DNA of 33,380 bases, taken from assembly GCA_007130605.1 (NCBI GenBank), contig SLSF01000020.1, positions 1 to 33,380 of the forward strand, written 5' to 3'. The translations under genes and the position numbers were made by a program. The notes below the pieces were generated by a model. It did not search any database, was not told the DNA's origin, and worked only from the letters and a program-made list of their open reading frames with translations. Below, one piece after another: positions 8,655-14,542 of the stretch (the first letter of the stretch is position 1; each line of letters begins with the position of its first letter). Source of the stretch: Gemmatimonadota bacterium (GTDB lineage Bacteria > Gemmatimonadota > Gemmatimonadetes > Longimicrobiales > Gaopeijiaceae).

Positions 8655-9378
8655 CCCCTCGCTCCTCTCCCCGGTCGTCGCCGGACTCCTGGTGGCCCTC
8701 GTCGTCGCCTGCGGTGGCGACGCGCCCGGTCCGGAAGGGTCCACCGCGACCCCGGACACCGTCGTGTCCGCCCCCGGCCTCCCGGAGGGTGAACCCCCTG
8801 CCGAGGGGGAAGGGTCCGCCCTGGTCATCGTACTTGGGACCAGTCTTACCGAGGGGTACGGGCTCGACCGACCCGGCGCCCAGGCTTGGCCGGCCCGACT
8901 GGAGGCCCTGGCCGAGGCGGAGGGGGTCCGGCTCGAGATCCGAAATGCCGGACTCAGCGGAGAGACCAGCGCGGGGGCCCTTCGGCGGGTGGACTGGGTC
9001 GTCGACACCCCACCCGAGATCTTCATCCTCGAGACCGGGGCCAACGACGGGCTCCGGGGACTCGCCCCCCAGGCCCTCGAGGCGAACCTGGATTCGATCT
9101 TTGCCCGGGTGACCGACCGTGCGCCCGATGCCATGCTGGTGCTGGCGGGGATGGAGGCGCCGCCGAATCTGGGAGCCTCCTACGTCGAGGCGTTCCGGGC
9201 CGTCTTCTCCCGGGTGGCGGAGCGGTGGGACGCGGTCCTCGTCCCCTTCCTCCTGGAGGGGGTCGCCGGGGTTCCCGCCCTGAACCAGGCCGATGGCATC
9301 CATCCCACCGAGGAAGGGCATGACATCATGGCCGAGACGGTCTGGGAGGTCCTCGAACCCCGGCTGACGAGGCGGTAG
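8647..9378 (+). CDS. tesA: TesA-like SGNH/GDSL esterase, predicted lipoprotein
   Basis: A 243-residue SGNH-family esterase / lysophospholipase. Residues 1-21 are a lipoprotein signal with lipobox LVVAC (Cys22). A disordered linker reaches about 57. Then come block I (VLGTSLTEGYG, Ser66), block II Gly (NAGLSGET, near 104), block III Asn (GAND, Asn133) and block V Asp/His (DGIHP, 217 and 219). The classical GDS of block I is GTS here. The catalytic Ser, Gly, Asn, Asp and His all appear present. E. coli TesA is a soluble periplasmic enzyme; a lipid anchor would hold this one at a membrane. The start is set by the signal peptide. It has no clear Shine-Dalgarno of its own and overlaps the divergent ybbA start by 8 bp. 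A GTG at 8644 is an alternative start. Confidence 0.88.
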   Translation: MRIPSLLSPVVAGLLVALVVACGGDAPGPEGSTATPDTVVSAPGLPEGEPPAEGEGSALVIVLGTSLTEGYGLDRPGAQAWPARLEALAEAEGVRLEIRNAGLSGETSAGALRRVDWVVDTPPEIFILETGANDGLRGLAPQALEANLDSIFARVTDRAPDAMLVLAGMEAPPNLGASYVEAFRAVFSRVAERWDAVLVPFLLEGVAGVPALNQADGIHPTEEGHDIMAETVWEVLEPRLTRR

Positions 9379-9404
9379 ACGGTCCGGCACGAGACCCCTA
9401 CATT
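9376..9404 (+). promoter_or_regulatory. candidate promoter for the SRPBCC gene
   Basis: TAGACG (9376-9381) and TACATT (9399-9404) are separated by 17 bp, each matching the sigma70 consensus at four of six positions. They lie 38 bp before the GTG start of the SRPBCC gene. The call rests on eye inspection only and is weak. Confidence 0.3.
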
Positions 9405-9442
9405 CCCTCGCCCACCGCTTTCCCCGAACACCGGATCACACC

Positions 9443-10003
9443 GTGCGCCCCCTCAAGCTCGCCGCCATCGCCACCGGTACCATCGGCGCCCTCCTCATCG
9501 GCTTTCTCGTCATCGGTTTCCTGATGCCCGCCGAGTGGGAGGCCGAGTACGCCGCCGAAATCGAGGCGTCTCCCGAGCGTGTCTTCGCCCACCTGGCCTC
9601 GGCCGCCGCGTGGGAGGAGTGGACGCCCTCGCCCGACAGTGGTGTGGAGGTCTTCGGCCCGGAGGAGGGAGAGGGATCGGGACGGCGGTGGGACGACACC
9701 GGGTACGGTCAGGGGGAGTTCGTCATCACCCGGAGTGATCCACCCCGAATGCTGGAGTACCGGGTGGAGGTGGAGGGCGGGTCCATCGTCATCGAGGGCC
9801 GGATGACCCTCGAGGCCGTCGGTAGCGGAACCCGGGTTCACTGGACCGAGTCGGGAGACTTCGGCCGGAACCCCCTCCTCGGCTACATGGCGGGGCAGAT
9901 GGGAGAACTCCAGGGCGCACAGCTGGAGGCGTCGCTGGCCTCCCTCCGTCGGCTGGTGGAAGCGGGGGTCCTCCTGGAAGAAGGCCCCGACGACGACGGC
10001 TGA
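9443..10003 (+). CDS. membrane-anchored SRPBCC-family protein
   Basis: A 186-residue protein with an N-terminal membrane helix (about 6-28, GALLIGFLVIGFL) followed by a START-like/SRPBCC fold of the polyketide cyclase/dehydrase type. This is seen as AEYAAEIEASPERVFAHLASAAAWEEWTP, a central strand series, then GSGTRVHWTESGDFG and a long C-terminal helix (GELQGAQLEASLASLRRLVEAG). The family binds hydrophobic ligands in a cavity; the ligand here is unknown. The start is a GTG at 9443. A later Met (9527) would remove the coding-like membrane helix, so GTG is preferred although its Shine-Dalgarno is weak. The gene is convergent with rho and only 31 bp separate the two stops. Confidence 0.8.
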   Translation: MRPLKLAAIATGTIGALLIGFLVIGFLMPAEWEAEYAAEIEASPERVFAHLASAAAWEEWTPSPDSGVEVFGPEEGEGSGRRWDDTGYGQGEFVITRSDPPRMLEYRVEVEGGSIVIEGRMTLEAVGSGTRVHWTESGDFGRNPLLGYMAGQMGELQGAQLEASLASLRRLVEAGVLLEEGPDDDG

Positions 10004-10010
10004 CCCCCGT

Positions 10011-10026
10011 CCCCCGAATCCGGGGG
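10011..10026. terminator. GC hairpin between convergent SRPBCC and rho genes
   Basis: CCCCCG, loop AATC, CGGGGG: a perfect 6-bp stem in the 31-bp space between two convergent stop codons. There is no T-run on either side, so it may be a structural 3' end or Rho-related site rather than a full intrinsic terminator. Confidence 0.4.
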
Positions 10027-10034
10027 CCCGGGAC

Positions 10035-11177
10035 CTACTGCTGCAGCTTCGCCCGACTCATCTCCAGGAGCTCGGCGTTCGTCTTCGTCCGTTTCATCAC
10101 CCCGAGCAGTTCCGTCATGGCGTCGGCAGGGTTGCTCGACGAGACCTGGCGGCGGAAGGCCCTGGACAGCATGAGGGCATCTTCGCTCAGGAGGAGCTCC
10201 TCGCGACGGGTCGCCGACTGCACCAGGTCGATGGCGGGGAAGACTCGGCGATCCGAGAGGTCTCGAGAGAGGACGATCTCGCTGTTTCCGGTCCCCTTGA
10301 ACTCCTCGAAGATCACCTGGTCCATTCGGGAGCCGGTATCCACCAGGGCGGTGGCCACGATGGTGAGCGATCCCCCACCCCGGACTTTCAGGGCACTTCC
10401 CAGGAGCCGCTTGGGCCGCTCGAGGGCGGTGGCGTCGAGTCCGCCGGAAAGGGTCCGGCCACTCCCGTCCTCCGAGGTGTTGTAGGCCCGAGCCATCCGG
10501 GTGATGGAGTCCAGGATGATCACCACGTCCTCGCCCATCTCCACACGCCGTCGGGCGCGCTCGATGGTGATTTCGGCCAGTGCCACATGGCGGTCCGCCG
10601 GGAAGTCGAAGGACGACGCGATGACTTCTCCGAAGCCACACATCTCCATCTCGGTGATCTCCTCCGGGCGCTCGTCCACAAGGAGGATGAAGAGGGTGCA
10701 CTCGGGATGGTTCCGGTCGATGCCCTCGGCAATCCGCTGGAGGATCGTCGTCTTCCCCACCTTGGCCGGGGCGACGATCATGGCGCGCTGCCCCTTGCCC
10801 AGGGGGCAGAAGAGGTCGACGACCCGATTCGTGTAGTCGGGATTGCCGTGATGGTCCCGCACATCGCACTCGAGGCGGAGCTGCTCGTCGGGGTGCATGG
10901 CGCTCAGGCGGTCGAAGTCGGGGCGACCACGCGCCTCGTCCGGTGGGCGGCCATTGACCTTCTCGAGCCGCTGGAGCGGAGGCGCTTTCCCACTTTTGGG
11001 GCGCCCGCCCACCGTGCCCGACAGGTCATCACCGGTTCGAAGTCCGAACCGGTTGATGAGCTTGCCGCTCACATAGATGTCATCGTTCGACGGGAGATAC
11101 CCCGCATGCTTGCGTCGGATAAAACCCGAGCCACTGGAGAGTACCTCCAGCACACCCAGAAACTGTTCGTCAGTCAC
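10035..11177 (-). CDS. rho: transcription termination factor Rho
   Basis: Hexameric RNA helicase that ends transcription. The 380 residues start directly at the RNA-binding cold-shock-like domain (FLGVLEVLSSGSGFIRR, about 6-70). The ATPase core follows, with Walker A APAKVGKTT (136-144), LVDERPEE (167-173), Walker B VVIILDSITR (218-227), Q-loop GGGSLTIVATALVDTGSRMD and R-loop EFKGTGNSE (292-300). E. coli Rho has 419 residues; the N-terminal Rho_N helical subdomain (about 40 residues) is missing here. The start is GTG at 11177. I read the frame upstream to its stop near 11334 and found no ATG, GTG or TTG, so the short N-terminus appears genuine. The gene is transcribed away from a 430-bp intergenic region with a hairpin in its leader. 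Confidence 0.96.
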   Translation of the reverse strand: MTDEQFLGVLEVLSSGSGFIRRKHAGYLPSNDDIYVSGKLINRFGLRTGDDLSGTVGGRPKSGKAPPLQRLEKVNGRPPDEARGRPDFDRLSAMHPDEQLRLECDVRDHHGNPDYTNRVVDLFCPLGKGQRAMIVAPAKVGKTTILQRIAEGIDRNHPECTLFILLVDERPEEITEMEMCGFGEVIASSFDFPADRHVALAEITIERARRRVEMGEDVVIILDSITRMARAYNTSEDGSGRTLSGGLDATALERPKRLLGSALKVRGGGSLTIVATALVDTGSRMDQVIFEEFKGTGNSEIVLSRDLSDRRVFPAIDLVQSATRREELLLSEDALMLSRAFRRQVSSSNPADAMTELLGVMKRTKTNAELLEMSRAKLQQ

Positions 11178-11608
11178 GGTACCTTGGGAAGGGTGGATCC
11201 GTGGAGAAAGGCGGATCCCGGAACCGAAACTCCGGGCCTGCGCCGGGAACCCCGAGGAACGGGTGGGGTTCCGAAAAAGGGACGCTACAGCGTAGTACCC
11301 TTTTGCCGTCCTGACAAGGGATGGGTCGGTTTTTCATTCCCGCGGAGTGGAGGCGGAGTGGGTCCGTTCGCCAATTCTTCACCCGGAGTGAGGGGGCCTG
11401 GAAAGCCCAGTCCCCCCTCCCATGTCCTCGCACGGGGACGGCCGCTGTCCTCGTTCGACCACAGCCGCCGCCTCGTGGCAGGGGTCGGGAACCCCTTTGT
11501 CCGCTGGGACCGGGGGGATCAGGGAGCCGGGAGCCCCGGCACGCCCCGTGCAGTACAGTGGTCAGGGGGAAACCGTCAGCGCCGTTGAGCTTCAGCCGGA
11601 GTTGGACC
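11178..11608. other. divergent intergenic region rho / secreted repeat protein
   Basis: About 430 bp without a credible gene. It holds the rho leader hairpin near its left end and, at the right, the CCGGAG Shine-Dalgarno of the next gene. An open frame on the plus strand runs through it in frame with the next gene, but the product starts with a proper signal peptide only at 11609. I could not find a convincing plus-strand promoter. Confidence 0.5.
11274..11304 (-). promoter_or_regulatory. T-tailed hairpin in the rho leader
   Basis: On the minus strand the order is AAAAGGG, a central palindrome (ACGCT, GT, AGCGT), then CCC and TTTTT. It sits about 100 nt before the rho start. It could be an attenuator for rho, which is known to be autoregulated in E. 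coli by termination in its leader. A possible promoter overlaps it (TTGTCA at 11312-11317, 17-bp spacer, TACGCT at 11289-11294); if that promoter is used, the palindrome would instead be an operator. It contains TGTAGCGT, the half-site of the repeat family at 13.4-14.1 kb. Confidence 0.45.
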
Positions 11609-13360
11609 ATGAGATCGCACCCGCGCCACCGAGGACTCCTCACCGCCATGGTCGGGGCCCTCGGCCTGCTTCTCCTCCTTCCCCCTCCCGCGGAGCCACA
11701 GAGCTTCGCCGTGTCTCTCTGGGATGTGCCCGCCGCACCCCCCGCCCATGCGGTGTGGGATGGCGTTCACCTGGGGATGAATGTGGCGGCCTCCTCCCGC
11801 GCCGGAGTCCAGGTCGGCGCATCGGCGTATGGGAGTTCCGGCAGCCACCTCTCCGCGTCGTACGCTTCGTACGGAGGGGGCAGCGGGGCGTACGTGGGTT
11901 TCGGCTGGACGTCGGGCATCCATGCCTGGCAGTCGCTCCGGTGCTACGACACCTGGTATGACCCCTGGGGCTGGTACTACCCCTATTGTGACTGGGGATG
12001 GCATGCGTATCGTCCGCCCCCCGTCTGGTGGGCCCCACCGGTCTATGCCCCCGTCTACCGCTCGGGCTTCGCCTTTTCCATCCACTTCGGGCGGAGCTGG
12101 AGATCACCCGTCTACTACAACCCCTGGTACATGGACCCCTGGTACGGCTCGTACCATCCGGGGCTGGCATGGGGTCATCGGTACCGGGGACCGCGGCACA
12201 TCCACCACCACCACTACCAAACCATCTACGTCCACAATCCCCCCCGCTGGATCGTGCGCCCGCCCACCCGCACGGCGGCCGACGGATGGCGTCCGGTGAG
12301 AGGTGGAGTGGTCGGTCCCTTCAAGGAGGATCCCCGTGGCGCCACCTCGGCCCCGGATCGCATCGCCGTGCCCCGTGGGACCGGTGCGGCCCCTGCCCCG
12401 GCCACCGGTGTCCGGACGGCCGTGCCGACAAGCGGCCAGGCGCCGTCGACCGGGGGACGTCCCGCCATCGAGCGCGGAACCGCCTCCACTGCAACCTCGA
12501 CGGGACGAACCGCCGCGCCCCCGCCGGACCTGAGGACCCGCCCCCAGGCCGACACGCGCCCGGCCACGGGTCGGACCTCCGGCGACGGTCCTCCGACCAC
12601 CGGAACGCCTGAGCGGGGCTCGCCCCCCGCCGCACCGGTCCCCAACCGGAATGCGCCCCCCCCGGCCGCCGGTGGTGGCTCCACCACCGAGCGGACCCCG
12701 CAGCCGCCGACCACCACCCGGATGCCGGAACGGGGCGGACCGCCGGCTTCCGCCACACCGAACCGCACGTCCACCGGAGGACCGCCAGCCGCCAACCGCA
12801 CGCCGCCGGCAACCGACAATCGCACTCCGCCAGCGGCGCAGAACCGTACGCCTCCGGCGGCCGATCGCGGGGCGCCGAACCGTGCTCCCGACCCGCCTGC
12901 GGCGAACCGTGGCAACCCCGGCCAGGGTGCCCCTCCGGCGGCGAACCGGGCGCCGCAGACCCGGAGTGCGCCCCCGCCCACCAGTCGTACGCCGCCCGCG
13001 GCCAACCGTCCTCCCCCACCGGCAGCCCAGAACCGTACGCCTCCCGGGGCCAACCGCACACCCCCCGCCGCGAACAACCGGACGCCTCCGACGACCCAGA
13101 ACCGCACGCCTCCGGCCGCCAACCGCGCGCCACCCAACCGGGGCACCCCTCCGGCGGCGAATCGGACTCCGCAGACCCGAAGCGCGCCCCCCGCGGCCAG
13201 CCGGACACCCCCGGCCACGAGCAACCGCACGCCTCCCGCGGCAAATCGCACACCTCCGGCCGCCCGGAACCGCACGCCGCCGGCGGCCCAGCGCACCCCA
13301 CCCAACCGCTCCAACCCTCCTGCTGCATCGAGGGCGGGTGGGCCGCGGGGCGGGAGCTGA
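11609..13360 (+). CDS. secreted Trp/Tyr/His-rich protein with NRTPPA repeat tail
   Basis: A 583-residue exported protein of no family I recognise. A signal peptide covers about 1-30 (RHRGLLTAMVGALGLLLLLPPPAEPQ). Residues 30-98 are Gly/Ser/Ala-rich. Residues 98-205 are exceptionally rich in Trp, Tyr, Pro and His (WYDPWGWYYPYCDWGW, VYYNPWYMDPWYGSYH, then HIHHHHYQ), with two Cys that could pair. From about 230 to the end the chain is Pro/Thr/Ala/Asn/Arg-rich. Residues 395-578 are a long run of degenerate NRTPPAA-type units, strongly basic and surely disordered. The start at 11609 is set by CCGGAG upstream and the signal peptide. The tail might bind cell wall, polysaccharide or DNA, and the His cluster could bind metal; these are guesses. 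Antisense frames through the tail are composition artefacts. Confidence 0.72.
   Translation: MRSHPRHRGLLTAMVGALGLLLLLPPPAEPQSFAVSLWDVPAAPPAHAVWDGVHLGMNVAASSRAGVQVGASAYGSSGSHLSASYASYGGGSGAYVGFGWTSGIHAWQSLRCYDTWYDPWGWYYPYCDWGWHAYRPPPVWWAPPVYAPVYRSGFAFSIHFGRSWRSPVYYNPWYMDPWYGSYHPGLAWGHRYRGPRHIHHHHYQTIYVHNPPRWIVRPPTRTAADGWRPVRGGVVGPFKEDPRGATSAPDRIAVPRGTGAAPAPATGVRTAVPTSGQAPSTGGRPAIERGTASTATSTGRTAAPPPDLRTRPQADTRPATGRTSGDGPPTTGTPERGSPPAAPVPNRNAPPPAAGGGSTTERTPQPPTTTRMPERGGPPASATPNRTSTGGPPAANRTPPATDNRTPPAAQNRTPPAADRGAPNRAPDPPAANRGNPGQGAPPAANRAPQTRSAPPPTSRTPPAANRPPPPAAQNRTPPGANRTPPAANNRTPPTTQNRTPPAANRAPPNRGTPPAANRTPQTRSAPPAASRTPPATSNRTPPAANRTPPAARNRTPPAAQRTPPNRSNPPAASRAGGPRGGS
12787..13341 (+). repeat. 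degenerate coding repeat (NRTPPAA units)
   Basis: Roughly 21-24 bp units encoding variants of A-N-R-T-P-P-A, with insertions, repeat many times in the 3' third of the secreted-protein gene. Unit variation (NRTPPAT, NRGTPPA, SRTPPAA) suggests expansion by slippage or recombination followed by drift. Such tracts are prone to assembly collapse. Confidence 0.8.
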
Positions 13361-13383
13361 GCCCGGCGCGGGCCGCCAGCCCA

Positions 13384-13485
13384 TGTAGCGTAAGCGCTAC
13401 ATCCCTCCCAATGAAGCGGGTCCTGGCAGCGTACGTGCTACGCGACGCTCCCGATGCAGGCGGTCGCTGGTAGCGTAAACGCCAT
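13384..13485. repeat. palindrome array, cluster 1 (three copies)
   Basis: Three copies of a palindromic motif start at 13384, 13425 and 13469. The first is perfect: TGTAGCG, TAAG, CGCTACA. The second (GGCAGCG, TACG, TGCTAC) and third (GGTAGCG, TAAA, CGCCAT) are decayed. Spacers between copies 1-2 and 2-3 are also related (TCCCAATGAAGCGG against TCCCGATGCAGGCGG), so the real unit is about 41-44 bp. Confidence 0.75.
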
Positions 13486-13703
13486 GCGGGCACGAGAGGA
13501 CGGTGGAGAGGACGGTGGAGCTTTCGGCGTTTCCGGGCTCTTTCCCCATTCGATTCTGGATGCGGCGTTCAGGACGGGGCTCCATCCGCGGAAGTTCGGT
13601 CCCGAGGTGGGACCGGGGTTTGGCTGTGGTTCCCTCCCAGTCCTTCCCGTTCCGAGTGACGGTTCTTGGCCGAGTGGGAAGGGCAGGGGCGTCGGGTTCG
13701 GAG

Positions 13704-13756
13704 GACGAAAATCCGGAAAACGCCGCGCTTTCGAAGGCGTTTTCCGGATTTTCGTC
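13704..13756. repeat. perfect 21-bp inverted repeat (hairpin)
   Basis: The left arm 13704-13724 starts GACGAAAATCCGG and ends AAAACGCC. The right arm 13736-13756 is its exact reverse complement. The loop is 11 nt (13725-13735). Neither flank has a T-run, so it is not an ordinary terminator. The arms contain the core TTCCGGATTTTCGTC that recurs downstream. Confidence 0.85.
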
Positions 13757-13878
13757 GATATTCGCAGAGGATCCGGGTTGGGCGGTGGCGACAGGAGGGC
13801 TCGTTCCGGATTTTCGTCGATATTCGCATAGAATCCGGAATGGGCAGCTTTTTTCGCTGCGTTTTCCGGATTTTCGTC
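13742..13878 (+). repeat. spaced direct repeats of TTCCGGATTTTCGTC
   Basis: The 15-mer TTCCGGATTTTCGTC occurs at 13742, 13804 and 13864 (spacing 62 and 60 bp), and once inverted at 13704-13718. The first two direct copies share a further GATATTCGCA. The second copy forms its own inverted repeat (TTCCGGATT with AATCCGGAA at 13832-13840). GCAGC/GCTGC arms (13844-13848, 13856-13860) form another small stem just before the third. Confidence 0.82.
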
Positions 13879-13916
13879 CAGGGCGCGAAGACTTCCGCCC
13901 GGCACCGGAGGATGCT

Positions 13917-14092
13917 TGTACCGAATACGCTACGGACGCCCGCCCCCCTGTACCATCCTCCACTTCAGCGGAAGAGGATCCAGCAAACACTGTAGCGAAA
14001 ACGCTATGTTCGAGGGCGTAGATGCGGATGGTTGTAGCGAAAACGCTACGTTCGAGGGCGGGGATGAAGATGGTTGTAGCGTACACGCCACA
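13917..14092. repeat. palindrome array, cluster 2 (one decayed plus three tandem copies)
   Basis: Copies start at 13917 (TGTACCGAATACGCTACG), 13991 (TGTAGCGAAAACGCTATG), 14033 (TGTAGCGAAAACGCTACG) and 14075 (TGTAGCGTACACGCCACA). The last three are exactly 42 bp apart. Their spacers are nearly the same (TTCGAGGGCG, then GATG and GATGGT). A single CGCTACAAGATGG half-copy follows at 14166. The motif matches cluster 1, giving seven copies in about 710 bp. Confidence 0.8.
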
Positions 14093-14200
14093 CTCCGCAT
14101 TCGTCACCCGTGATCCGGTCCGTGCCGAGGCACTACCAGTGCAATATGGGAAAGGAGCCCGTTTCCGCTACAAGATGGCCGGAGACGAGGGGGGCACTCC

Positions 14201-14356
14201 GGGGGCGCGGTGCAGAACGCTGAACGGAGGCCCTCCTTCGAGGTCGCTTCATCAAAGTGCACCGTGGAGGTGAGCCTTGATGAACGCGGCCTCCCGATCC
14301 CACTGCGCGTTCAGCGCAACGGTCTGCTGAGGGCGTACCCTGCTGCATGCGCCCCC
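14201..14356. repeat. long imperfect inverted repeat
   Basis: The left arm 14201-14255 and right arm 14277-14356 are complementary in blocks. These are GGGGGCGC..TGCAG with CTGCATGCGCCCCC, CGCTGAACG (14218-14226) with CGTTCAGCG (14308-14316), GAGGTCGC with GCGGCCTC, and TTCATCAA (14248-14255) with TTGATGAA (14277-14284). The central spacer is 21 nt. The right arm carries an extra small stem. It could fold into one large hairpin RNA or be the remnant of a MITE-like element. Confidence 0.65.
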
Positions 14357-14462
14357 TCGATGCCCCCTCCGGTCACGGTTCTGCACGCGCGCGGTGGTTC
14401 CCGGACGCTGCCGCGATGGCGCCAGGGCGTTCCCGGGGTTGATGCCAGGGCGTTGCCCCGCC

Positions 14463-14528
14463 GAGGTCGGGGCGGTGTCTGGGCGAGGCCGGGGCGGCGT
14501 CTCGGCGATGTCGGGGCGCTCCTGCCGC
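14463..14528 (+). repeat. 22-bp tandem repeat, three units
   Basis: Units at 14463, 14485 and 14507 begin GAGGTCGGGGCGG, GAGGCCGGGGCGG and GATGTCGGGGCGC. They lie immediately downstream of the hutH stop in hutH orientation. No function is evident. Confidence 0.7.
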
Positions 14529-14542
14529 GAACCCGCCGCGTC

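Larger units (their letters stand above)
13361..14542. other. gene-free repeat-rich region
   Basis: About 1.18 kb between the secreted-protein stop and the hutH stop. Open frames exist on both strands (up to 236 codons), but all run through the repeats, lack recognisable domains and have no good ribosome binding site, so I do not call genes. The region contains five separate repeat structures, listed individually. Its local base use is more AT-rich around 13700-14090 than the flanking genes, which suggests non-coding or acquired DNA. Confidence 0.65.

Noticed and set aside
5452-9378. 1308-codon plus-strand open frame spanning ybbP, ybbA and the esterase
   Set aside because: Its first two thirds are antisense to clear ybbP and ybbA coding sequence and show only composition-driven residues; only the part from 8647 matches a family and has a signal peptide.
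12104-13384. Minus-strand open frames of 362-426 codons rich in Gly/Arg/Val under the repeat tail
   Set aside because: They mirror the sense repeats in other frames, have no start signals, and resemble PE-PGRS-like artefacts; the plus-strand frame has a signal peptide and ribosome binding site.
13384-14092. CRISPR array
   Set aside because: Repeats are short, palindromic and diverged; the spacers are themselves related to each other, and no cas gene is present.
13397-14107. 236-codon minus-strand frame with 14-residue repeats
   Set aside because: The protein repeats are just the translation of the 42-bp DNA palindrome array; no ribosome binding site, no domain, and it continues antisense into other repeat families.
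13361-14542. Integron attC array or transposon
   Set aside because: No integrase or transposase gene, no attC core sites and no target duplication could be seen; the repeats remain unclassified.
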